Assembly: GCA_965214435.1 (NCBI GenBank)
Contig: OZ243960.1
Location: 1 to 64,000 of the forward strand
DNA length: 64,000 nt
Direction of reading: 5' to 3'
Source of the DNA: Rubrobacter_A sp965214435
GTDB lineage: Bacteria > Actinomycetota > Rubrobacteria > Rubrobacterales > Rubrobacteraceae
The notes under the pieces were generated by a model. It did not search any database, was not told the origin of the DNA, and was given only the letters and a program-made list of their open reading frames with translations. Below are positions 7,215 through 14,399 of the stretch, in pieces (the stretch's first letter is position 1; every line of letters starts with the position of its first letter). The position numbers and the translations under genes are program-made.

Positions 7215-9743
7215 TTAATTGTTGCCGGGAGTATTCGAGGCATTTCGGCCCGGAGCAGAACTCGGCGTCCCAGAACTCGGCGAGCCGGAAGCCGGCGTCT
7301 CGGAACCCGGCGGTAACTGTCTCCGGGAAGAAGCCGGTTGCTGCGGGGATTGCTGCGGAAAGGCGGGTTGAGGCGCCGGTGTAGCGGCGGGCTGCTGACC
7401 ACCACTACCGCCGGGTGCGGCAGATGGAGACGGTACGGCGGGCGTCGGCGTAGCGGGCTGAGGAGCAGGAGTCTGAGGTGCCGCCGGGGACCGTTGTCCG
7501 CTACTACCAGCGCCGGGGGTAGCTGTAGAAGACGGTGGCGGTGCAGATGATGGTGGTGCGGACGGCTGCTGCTCCGCCAGCGGGGGTGCTGAAGGCTGTA
7601 TTACGGTCTGCTGGCCGTTCTCTCCCGGTACGATGATAGGCTTCGCGCTCGAGTCTGGTTTGTAGCCCGGAGGTGCGGGCAGTACCCGGTACTCATCTTC
7701 GGGCGAGGTGGTCGTTTCCCCGGTGGTACCGCCCTTCTTATCCTTCTCTGGCTTCTCTTTCTTCAGCTTCAGGTCCGGGCTCGGGGTATCGAACTGGCGC
7801 ACTTCCGGGTACTCGCTCACGGCTTTTTGCATGTAGTCCGACCAGATGTCCAGCGGGAAGTTTTCGCCGTTGATCTGCTGGTACCCCCGGATGTTGACCA
7901 TCGAGGTCCTCTCTTCGGGGTAACCGACCCACACGCTCGTCGTTAGCTGCGGTATGGAGCCGACAAACCAGGCGTCCACGAACGCTTCGGTGGTCCCGGT
8001 CTTTGCAACCGACGGACGCCCGATCTCATCGTCCAGGTCGTGGAACATGCTCGCCGTGCCCTCGGTCACGACGCCACGCATGACCTGCGTGACCGTCGCG
8101 GCCTCATCCTTGGACAGAACCCGGTCTTCCTGCAGCTTGTGGTCCTTTACGGTAACGGTATCTCCCCCGTCCTCCTGACGGGTTACCTTCTGGACCAGGA
8201 ACGGCTTCATGTGCATACCGCTGTTAGCCAGGGTCGAGTACGCCGAGGCCATCTCGGTGGGCGACAGACCCTCCCTTATCCCTCCGATAGCCGTCGAGGG
8301 GTAAGGGTCTAGCGGGCTCTGGATGCCCATCTCCTTTGCCATCTCGACCACTCTCTCAAGACCGAGGTCTATGGCGAGTTGCATGAAAACCGTGTTATCC
8401 GAGTCTTCGAGCGCCTTTTCTACGGAGATCTCCCCGCGCTCTATCCCGGCGTAGTTCGCGACCCGGTAGTAGTCTTCCCCGGCGTCCGGCGGCATGTCTA
8501 TCGTGAGGTCCCGGGAAGTGTACTCGGTGTCCGGAGAGACTCCGGCCTTGACGGCCGCCGCGAGCACAAAGACTTTAAACAAGCTTCCCGGCTGCCGCTG
8601 GCCCTGGGTCGCGAGGTTGAACTTGATCTGCTCGAAGTCCGAGCCACCGACCATAGCTTTTACCGCCCCGGTCGCCGGGTCTACGGAGACCAGCGAGGCC
8701 GACGGGTCCCCTTCTTCCGGGTTTACCGTACCTTCGACGGACTCGCTCGCCATCTGCTGTAGCTCCGGGTCGAGGGTGGTATAGATGTCGAGCCCGCCCT
8801 GGTAGATCATGTCGTCGCCGTACTCGCGGGCGAGTTCCTGGCGCACCGCGTCGAGAAAGTACTCGTTCTCACGGTCCGGCTCGGCCTGCCGTCCCCGGCT
8901 GAGCCCGAGGTCGGACGCTACCGCTTCGGCGTGCTCCGCCTCGGATATGTGCCCGTACTGGAGCATCCGGTCGAGCACGATGTCCCGCCGTATCCGGGCG
9001 CTCTCCGGGTCGGCGAACGGGTCGTAGGCCCCCGGCAGGTTTACGATGCCGGCAAGCATCGCAGATTCCGCGATGGTCAGCTCTTCGGCGCTCTTGTTGA
9101 AGTATGTCTTGGCCGCGGCCTCCGCCCCGTAGGCGTTCGCCCCGAAGTACACGGTGTTCAGGTACTGTTCCAGGATCTCCTTTTTAGAGTAATCCTTTTC
9201 GTACTGCCAGGCGAGGGCGGCCTCCGTGATCTTGCGCTGAAAACTCGCTATCGCCCGCTGGTCCTGGTCTATAAACGTATTCTTCATTAGCTGCTGGGTT
9301 ATCGTCGATCCACCCTCCTGGATCGACATGCTGGTAACGTTCTCCCTTACCGCCCGGGCGATGGACTCGAAGTCGAGCCCCCGGTGCTCGTAGAAGCGGT
9401 GGTCCTCGATGGACACGACCGCGTTACCGAGGGAAGGGTCGATCTCGTCCATGGAGACCACGGAGCGGTTCTGGGCCCCGTACAACTCATTGATCACGTT
9501 TCCCTCCGAGTCGTAGACCGTAGAGGTCTGGGCGAGCTCGGCCGAGGAGTAGTCTTCGAGGTTCGGTAACTCTTTTGATGCTTCATTGTAGGCATAACTG
9601 AAGGTCGCCACACCCCCGGCTCCCACGAGCAGCACCCCAAAAACCAGGACTAGCGCGATGACTCTTAATCGGCGCCACGTTTTGCTTCCCTGCCGCTGGC
9701 GACGCCGGCGACGGCCGATCTTTGTACGAATTTCGGGATCCAT
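7215..9743 (-). CDS. Class A penicillin-binding protein (glycosyltransferase/transpeptidase)
   Basis: A bifunctional peptidoglycan synthase of 842 residues. After a very basic cytoplasmic N-terminus (RRRRRQRQ) there is one membrane helix (about 27-50). The GT51 domain follows with the catalytic glutamate motif EDHRFYEHRG and GGSTITQQLMKN. The transpeptidase domain has SxxK in QPGSLFKVF, SDN, and the KTG triad in AKTGTTEA. The last 170 residues are a Pro/Ser/Ala/Gly/Thr-rich low-complexity tail, probably unstructured and reaching through the wall. The gene ends two bases from the convergent inositol phosphatase. A TATAAT box lies only nine bases upstream of the ATG and no ribosome site is visible, so the message may be leaderless. 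Confidence 0.93.
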   Translation of the reverse strand: MDPEIRTKIGRRRRRQRQGSKTWRRLRVIALVLVFGVLLVGAGGVATFSYAYNEASKELPNLEDYSSAELAQTSTVYDSEGNVINELYGAQNRSVVSMDEIDPSLGNAVVSIEDHRFYEHRGLDFESIARAVRENVTSMSIQEGGSTITQQLMKNTFIDQDQRAIASFQRKITEAALAWQYEKDYSKKEILEQYLNTVYFGANAYGAEAAAKTYFNKSAEELTIAESAMLAGIVNLPGAYDPFADPESARIRRDIVLDRMLQYGHISEAEHAEAVASDLGLSRGRQAEPDRENEYFLDAVRQELAREYGDDMIYQGGLDIYTTLDPELQQMASESVEGTVNPEEGDPSASLVSVDPATGAVKAMVGGSDFEQIKFNLATQGQRQPGSLFKVFVLAAAVKAGVSPDTEYTSRDLTIDMPPDAGEDYYRVANYAGIERGEISVEKALEDSDNTVFMQLAIDLGLERVVEMAKEMGIQSPLDPYPSTAIGGIREGLSPTEMASAYSTLANSGMHMKPFLVQKVTRQEDGGDTVTVKDHKLQEDRVLSKDEAATVTQVMRGVVTEGTASMFHDLDDEIGRPSVAKTGTTEAFVDAWFVGSIPQLTTSVWVGYPEERTSMVNIRGYQQINGENFPLDIWSDYMQKAVSEYPEVRQFDTPSPDLKLKKEKPEKDKKGGTTGETTTSPEDEYRVLPAPPGYKPDSSAKPIIVPGENGQQTVIQPSAPPLAEQQPSAPPSSAPPPSSTATPGAGSSGQRSPAAPQTPAPQPATPTPAVPSPSAAPGGSGGQQPAATPAPQPAFPQQSPQQPASSRRQLPPGSETPASGSPSSGTPSSAPGRNASNTPGNN

Positions 9744-9752
9744 GAAGGGGTT

Positions 9753-9758
9753 ATTATA
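9753..9758 (-). promoter_or_regulatory. -10 box of the penicillin-binding protein gene
   Basis: A perfect TATAAT on the minus strand, nine bases upstream of the ATG at 9743. The expected transcription start falls at or within a few bases of the start codon. A poor -35 (GTTTAA) lies 16 bases further upstream. The geometry suggests a leaderless transcript. Confidence 0.5.
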
Positions 9759-9811
9759 CAGTAGAGGGTGTTTTTTAAACCCCGCGGAGTATACGAGCTA
9801 CAGGAGTACGG

Positions 9812-10972
9812 ATGAACCATCAAACGCTGGACCGCACGACGGAGATCTCTCGCTCGCTATTGCCGGCACTCGCCGATAACGACTACGTGTACCTGAACTC
9901 CGGCGGCAGCGGCCCGCCGACCCGCGCGGTAGTAGAGGCCATGCGGGAAGCCGACGACCTCTGCTCCGGCCCGGCGTACCTGGAAGGAGCGGCGTTCTAC
10001 GCCCGTCTGGGCGAGGTCGTCTCCCGAGCCCGCGAGGCCGCCGCAAAGCTGGTAAACGCCGACCCCGGCGACGTCGCCCTCACCCAGAACACCACGCACG
10101 GCATGAACCTCGGGGTCGGGGCCCTTAACTGGCAGCCGGGAGACGAGGTGATCTCCACCTCCACCGAGCATCCGGGGTGCCTCGTGCCGCTCTACAACCT
10201 CCAGAACCGCTACGGCGTCAAGGTAAAACTCGTCTCACCCCCGGTCACCACCGAAAAGATAGAAGCCATGATGACGGACCGTACCCGCCTCGTAGCCCTC
10301 TCCCACGTAGACTGGACCACAGGCGAGATATTGCCGCTACAGGAGATAGCGTCGCTCGCCCGCTCCCGCGGCGTAACGACCCTGGTGGACGGCGCCCAGT
10401 CGGTCGGGGACATTCCGGTCGACGCGCCCGCGACCGGCGTAGACCTGTACGCTTTTACCGGGCACAAGTGGGTCCTCGGCCCCGAAGGCATGGGCGGCTT
10501 CTACGTGCGCCCCGACTGCGGTCTATACAGCCCGAACGTCGGCTACGCGGCCCTCTCGGACTCGGCTAGCTTCGACTACGAGGGGAACTACGCGCTGCAC
10601 GAGGGCGCGCGCCGCTTTGAGGCTTCTACGGTCAGCCCGGCGCTCGCCGGAGGGTTCGCCGCCGCCGCCGAAGCTGTAGTCCAGCGTGGAGCAGCCGGCT
10701 TCGAGGGTATCCGGGAGAGGGCCGAACTACTCGCGGCACGCCTCGCGGAGCTTGCGCGGGTCACCGTGGTCTCACCGAGGCCTGCGGTCACGGGTCTCGT
10801 GAGTTTCCAGGTGGAAGGGCTTCCAGCAAAGGCGGCGGCCGAGAAGCTACTCGGCGAGAGGTTCATCGTCCGCTTTGTCCCGGACCCGCACCCCTACGTG
10901 CGAGCCAGCACGCACCTATTCAACACCGAGGAAGAGCTGGAAGCCCTCGTCCGGGCCGTGAGCCGGTTGTAG
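9812..10972 (+). CDS. Class V aminotransferase-fold PLP enzyme (cysteine desulfurase/epimerase-like)
   Basis: A 386-residue pyridoxal-phosphate enzyme of the class V fold. The N-terminus reads YLNSGGSGPPTRAVVEAM, the cofactor region includes TQNTTHGMN and VDGAQSVGDIPVD, and the PLP lysine lies in FTGHKWVLGPEG (about residue 219). The C-terminus VRASTHLFNTEEELEAL is typical of the isopenicillin-N-epimerase/selenocysteine-lyase-like subgroup. The cysteine loop of SufS/IscS desulfurases is not seen, so sulfur transfer is not assured. It is divergent from the penicillin-binding protein gene and is followed by bioY. The substrate is unknown. Confidence 0.8.
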   Translation: MNHQTLDRTTEISRSLLPALADNDYVYLNSGGSGPPTRAVVEAMREADDLCSGPAYLEGAAFYARLGEVVSRAREAAAKLVNADPGDVALTQNTTHGMNLGVGALNWQPGDEVISTSTEHPGCLVPLYNLQNRYGVKVKLVSPPVTTEKIEAMMTDRTRLVALSHVDWTTGEILPLQEIASLARSRGVTTLVDGAQSVGDIPVDAPATGVDLYAFTGHKWVLGPEGMGGFYVRPDCGLYSPNVGYAALSDSASFDYEGNYALHEGARRFEASTVSPALAGGFAAAAEAVVQRGAAGFEGIRERAELLAARLAELARVTVVSPRPAVTGLVSFQVEGLPAKAAAEKLLGERFIVRFVPDPHPYVRASTHLFNTEEELEALVRAVSRL

Positions 10973-11047
10973 TGTAGGTCCCCGCGTTGCGTAGACCACC
11001 CGGGTTAACTAAGCTACAGCCTTTGTGAGAACAGCGGAGGGAGCTAG

Positions 11048-11605
11048 ATGCGGGCATCGATATTAACGCGAGTGGCACTTATGGCGGCGCTGACGGCGGT
11101 GGGGGCGCAGTTGACCATCCCCGTCAGTCCGGTGCCGTTCACGCTGCAGGTACCGGTGGTCGTGCTCTCGGGGCTGTTGCTCGGTCCCCGCTACGGCGCT
11201 CTGGCCCAGGTCGTCTACCTGGTCATGGGAGCGGTCGGCATCCCGGTATTCGCCGGGTTTCACGCGACCGACGCCCTTTTCAGCCCGAGAGCCGGATACC
11301 TGCTCTCCTACCCACTCGCCGCCGCGGTCGCCGGGCTCGCGGCCGGTGCGGTGGTGAGTGCTGCCCGTGGGCGGGCCGTAGCCGCCGGGACCTTTTCGGG
11401 GCTCGCGGCGTTGGTCGTGATCTACGCTCTCGGGGCAACGTGGCTCGGCGTCTACCTGAGCCTGCCGCCGGTTGTCGCGCTGGCACAGGGGGTCCTGCCG
11501 TTTGTACCCTTCGACGTTATAAAGGTGGTGCTAGCCGCGCTCGTAGCTACTGCTGTGGCACCCCAGATTTCCTCTCCCGGCGCACCAGCTACGCGGGTCA
11601 AGTAG
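11048..11605 (+). CDS. bioY: Biotin transporter S-component BioY
   Basis: A 185-residue integral membrane protein with about six hydrophobic segments. The family signatures are visible: an N-terminal stretch ending TIPVSPVPFTLQVPVVVLSG, and FSPRAGYLLSYPLAAAVAG in the middle. BioY binds biotin and works alone or with an energy-coupling ATPase module; no such ATPase genes are nearby. The ATG has a clear GGAGGG ribosome site. Its end overlaps the convergent HAD phosphatase gene by eight bases. Confidence 0.9.
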   Translation: MRASILTRVALMAALTAVGAQLTIPVSPVPFTLQVPVVVLSGLLLGPRYGALAQVVYLVMGAVGIPVFAGFHATDALFSPRAGYLLSYPLAAAVAGLAAGAVVSAARGRAVAAGTFSGLAALVVIYALGATWLGVYLSLPPVVALAQGVLPFVPFDVIKVVLAALVATAVAPQISSPGAPATRVK

Positions 11606-12290
11606 TTCCGGCGTACTCCAGCAGGAAGTCCACGACGGAGTCGAGGTCCGGCGCGAGGTAGGCGGGCTCCGCGGCCCCTACGGCTTCTCCGGAGAATGCG
11701 CCCCAGCTTACGCCCACCCCCAGCATACCGGCCGCCCGGGCGGCTTCTATGTCGTGCGGAGAATCGCCGACGTAGGCGGCCTCTTCCCGCGGGACATTGC
11801 CGAGGACTTCGAGGCCCTTGAGCAGCGGGGCGGGGCGCGGTTTGTGCTCGGTGGTGTCCTCCATGGTCACGAAGTGGTCTACCACCGTCCCGAGGCCGGG
11901 AAAAGAGTCGAGCGCCATGCGGACCGACGGACGGCGCTTGGAGGTCACGACGGCCAGCTTTGTACCGGCGTCTTGCAGCCGGGATAGCGACGCCTCGACG
12001 TTGGGGAACTCCCGGATCAACTCGTCGTGGTGAGCCTCATTGTGAACCCGGTAAGAATCCAGCAGCTCCCGCGCCAGATCCGTAGGGTCCTCGCCGCTGT
12101 TCTCCGGGTCTCTGCCGAGCAGCAGCTCCATCTGGTACGGAAGCGGCTGTCCGACGCCGGCCATGAGGGTCTCCCGCGGTATCTCCCGTCCCAGAACCTC
12201 TCTCGTAGCGTGGCGCAGCGACTGGTAGATAAGCTCCGTGGTATCGACCAGAGTGCCGTCAAAGTCGAAAAGTACGGCGGTTAGCTTCAT
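11598..12290 (-). CDS. HAD-family phosphatase (phosphoglycolate phosphatase-like)
   Basis: A 230-residue haloacid dehalogenase-superfamily hydrolase. Motif I is LFDFDGTLVD with the nucleophilic aspartate, motif II is VVTSKRR, and motif III/IV is KPRPAPLLKGLEVL followed by YVGDSPHDIEAARAAG. A helical cap lies between residues 15 and 90, the pattern of PpaX/Gph-type enzymes. The substrate cannot be read from sequence; phosphoglycolate, pyrophosphate or a sugar phosphate are possible. It lies five bases downstream of surE and is probably co-transcribed with it. Confidence 0.82.
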   Translation of the reverse strand: MKLTAVLFDFDGTLVDTTELIYQSLRHATREVLGREIPRETLMAGVGQPLPYQMELLLGRDPENSGEDPTDLARELLDSYRVHNEAHHDELIREFPNVEASLSRLQDAGTKLAVVTSKRRPSVRMALDSFPGLGTVVDHFVTMEDTTEHKPRPAPLLKGLEVLGNVPREEAAYVGDSPHDIEAARAAGMLGVGVSWGAFSGEAVGAAEPAYLAPDLDSVVDFLLEYAGTT

Positions 12291-12295
12291 GCCCG

Positions 12296-13108
12296 CTACT
12301 CCGGCGAGCGCCGCGAGGCGTTTTCGCGGACGAGGTCGTCTAGATTCCAGGTCTCTAGTTCCCGGATGCTCGCCGTGTCGGTCAACTCCAGGTGCACCGG
12401 AGTGATGCTGATCTCCGCGTTCTCGATGGCCGCGAAGTCGGTGCCCTCCTCGCGGTGATGCTTTGGCGGGTTGTTGTAGATGTCGTAGGAGACCCGGCCT
12501 TCCTTGTCTTTGACCTCTATCAACTCGTCCATGTATAACCGGCGTCCGAGGCGGGTGATCCTGGCTCCTTTCAACCCCTCGACCGGGACGTTCGGCGCGT
12601 TCACGTTTAGCACCCGGTTCTCCGGGATGTTACCGGACAGCTTCGCCAGCCGGGCGGCGAACTGCGCCACCGGCTCGAAGTGTAGCTCGACATCATCGCC
12701 CTCGTGCCAGGGACGGCCGACGCTCAGGGAGACCGCTATGCCGGGGACCCCGGTCACGATCCCCTCAAAGGCTGCCGCAACGGTCCCCGAGTACGTAATA
12801 TCGTCTCCCAGGTTCTCCCCGTGGTTGATCCCGGAGACCACCACGTCCGGGGTAAAGTCCATGAGCCCGAGAGAAACGAGCCGTACGCAATCGACCGGGG
12901 TGCCGCTGCACGCGTAGCCCGACGACCCGTCGGCCATCGTCCGCTCCTCCACGTGGAGCCGCTCGCCGAAAGTGATGCTCCGCCCAACCCCCGAGCGGTT
13001 CCGGTCCGGGGCGACGACCAGCACCTCCCCGATCTCCTCCAGCGCCCGGCGGGCCGCCAGGATACCCGGCGCGTCTATACCATCATCGTTAGTAAGTACT
13101 ATTCGCAT
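12296..13108 (-). CDS. surE: 5'/3'-nucleotidase SurE
   Basis: A 270-residue metal-dependent survival phosphatase. The N-terminus MRIVLTNDDGIDAPGI carries the metal-binding Asp pair, followed by VVVSGINHGENLGDDITYSGTVAAA, a hallmark block of the family (given here in outline). SurE dephosphorylates nucleoside monophosphates and polyphosphate and helps stationary-phase survival. The ATG at 13108 gives the canonical family start. The HAD phosphatase follows directly, so the two make a small phosphatase operon. Confidence 0.93.
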   Translation of the reverse strand: MRIVLTNDDGIDAPGILAARRALEEIGEVLVVAPDRNRSGVGRSITFGERLHVEERTMADGSSGYACSGTPVDCVRLVSLGLMDFTPDVVVSGINHGENLGDDITYSGTVAAAFEGIVTGVPGIAVSLSVGRPWHEGDDVELHFEPVAQFAARLAKLSGNIPENRVLNVNAPNVPVEGLKGARITRLGRRLYMDELIEVKDKEGRVSYDIYNNPPKHHREEGTDFAAIENAEISITPVHLELTDTASIRELETWNLDDLVRENASRRSPE

Positions 13109-13211
13109 CTTTTTATACTTCTTACCTTAGCTGCTAAAAACTTTGCAAGGTCCGAGATTCTACCACCGTTTAAGCCCCGGCCCCCGCTTCGCGCATCAAC
13201 GAACCATCGGC

Positions 13212-13387
13212 TATAATTTCTCCTGATCTGGGTACACATCCAACCCGACGGTCAGGCAAGAGAGTCCGGGGACGACCCCGAGCCTGCAAGGGATTTCTAT
13301 CCCCGGACCGTCTGTAAGCAAGTAGCATTTAGCACTTTAGCCCAGTTTAAGTTAGTTTCGGACTGGAAGTCCGGGAGGAGGTGGCAA
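13212..13387 (+). promoter_or_regulatory. Promoter and long structured leader of the glycosyl-phosphoglycerate synthase gene
   Basis: A TATAAT box at 13212-13217 would start transcription near 13224 and leave an mRNA leader of about 165 bases. The leader contains a nine-base perfect inverted repeat, GTCCGGGGA (13264-13272) with TCCCCGGAC (13300-13308). An overlapping alternative pairing is GACGGTC (13247-13253) with GACCGTC (13306-13312). Mutually exclusive pairings ahead of an osmolyte gene are what a riboswitch or attenuator would show. I could not assign it to a known riboswitch class. No -35 box is clear. Confidence 0.4.
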
Positions 13388-14377
13388 GTGGATGCCGTAG
13401 AGTGGTTTGACCTGCGTTCCTACGATCACGAACAGTTCTCCGACCTCGCGCGGCTCGCCCGGCGCAAGCGCGAGCGGGGCGTTACGACGAGCCTCGTGCT
13501 GCCGAGCCGCAACGTGGCCGACACGGTCGGGGAGATCATCGACCAGATACACACCGTAAACGCGGGGTGTCCGCCCGACAGCCCGCTGGTAGATCAGATA
13601 CTCGTGGTCGACGCCGACTCCACGGACGGCACCCGGGAGGTCGCCGCCCGCCACGGGGCCGAGGTCTACTCGGAGAACGGGCTTATGGCCTCCTACGGTG
13701 GCGCGAACGGCAAGGGGGACGCGATGTGGCGCTCCCTCTCGGTAGCGAGCGGGGACCTCATAATGTTCGCCGACGCCGACACCCGGGGCTTCGAGCCGCA
13801 GTTCGTCTACGGTACGCTCGGCCCGCTGCTGGAAGTACCCGGCGTGCGGTTTGTAAAAGGCGCGTTCCGGCGGCCGTTTAAAAGAGACGAGGCCGTGCAG
13901 CCCGACGGCGGCGGCCGGGTCACGGAGCTTACGACAAAGCCGCTCTTTAACCTGTTCTACCCGGAGCTTACTGGTTTCGTACAGCCGCTCGCCGGAGAGT
14001 TCGCTGCCGACCGGGAGCTATTCAACTCCGTCCCGTTCCTTACCGGCTACGCCGTCGAGACGGGGCTCATGATCGACGTCCTGAAGCAGGTCGGGCTCGG
14101 GGCTATGGCCCAGGTAGACCTCGGGGAGCGCCAGAACCGCCACCAGCCGCTCTTCGACCTCGGGCGCATGTCCTACTCCGTGCTCCGGGCCGTCGCCCGC
14201 CGGCTACGGCAGGACGGCCGGTTACAGCAGGTCCGCAACCCGTACCTGCCCGAGTCGCTGTTCCAGTTCAGCGACTACCTGCACGCCGTCGCCACCCCGG
14301 AGGGCCTCCGGCTACAAGAGCACGTCGAGGACCTGGTAGAGCGCCCCCCGATGTCCGAAGTCTTGAAGGTAAGCTAG
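13388..14377 (+). CDS. gpgS: Glucosyl/mannosyl-3-phosphoglycerate synthase
   Basis: A 329-residue GT-A-fold glycosyltransferase that joins a nucleotide-activated sugar to 3-phosphoglycerate, the first step to the compatible solutes glucosylglycerate or mannosylglycerate and, in mycobacteria, to methylglucose lipopolysaccharide. The GpgS family is seen in TSLVLPSRNVADTVGEII, the acidic metal motif MFADADTRGF and the long downstream block KPLFNLFYPELTGFVQPL. The Rubrobacter xylanophilus homologue is known to accept both sugars, so the product here is open. The start is GTG at 13388 behind a strong GGAGGAGG site. No dedicated phosphatase is adjacent. The stop codon lies inside a terminator hairpin shared with the convergent gene. 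Confidence 0.88.
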   Translation: MDAVEWFDLRSYDHEQFSDLARLARRKRERGVTTSLVLPSRNVADTVGEIIDQIHTVNAGCPPDSPLVDQILVVDADSTDGTREVAARHGAEVYSENGLMASYGGANGKGDAMWRSLSVASGDLIMFADADTRGFEPQFVYGTLGPLLEVPGVRFVKGAFRRPFKRDEAVQPDGGGRVTELTTKPLFNLFYPELTGFVQPLAGEFAADRELFNSVPFLTGYAVETGLMIDVLKQVGLGAMAQVDLGERQNRHQPLFDLGRMSYSVLRAVARRLRQDGRLQQVRNPYLPESLFQFSDYLHAVATPEGLRLQEHVEDLVERPPMSEVLKVS

Positions 14378-14399
14378 CGGGGTACCGCTAGCTTACCTT
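14366..14399. terminator. Bidirectional terminator spanning two convergent stop codons
   Basis: A 15-base perfect inverted repeat with a four-base loop: AAGGTAAGCTAGCGG (14366-14380), GGTA, then the complementary arm (14385-14399) running into further T and C. It contains the TAG stop of gpgS in its left arm and the TAG stop of the EF-G-like gene in its right arm. The plus-strand side ends in TTTT. The last codons of both genes are part of the hairpin. Confidence 0.75.

Noticed and set aside
7215..7790. Pro/Ser/Thr-rich repeats at the C-terminus of the penicillin-binding protein considered as a separate repeat element
   Set aside because: The repeats are in frame with the gene, low-complexity rather than exact, and typical of wall-spanning tails of class A penicillin-binding proteins.
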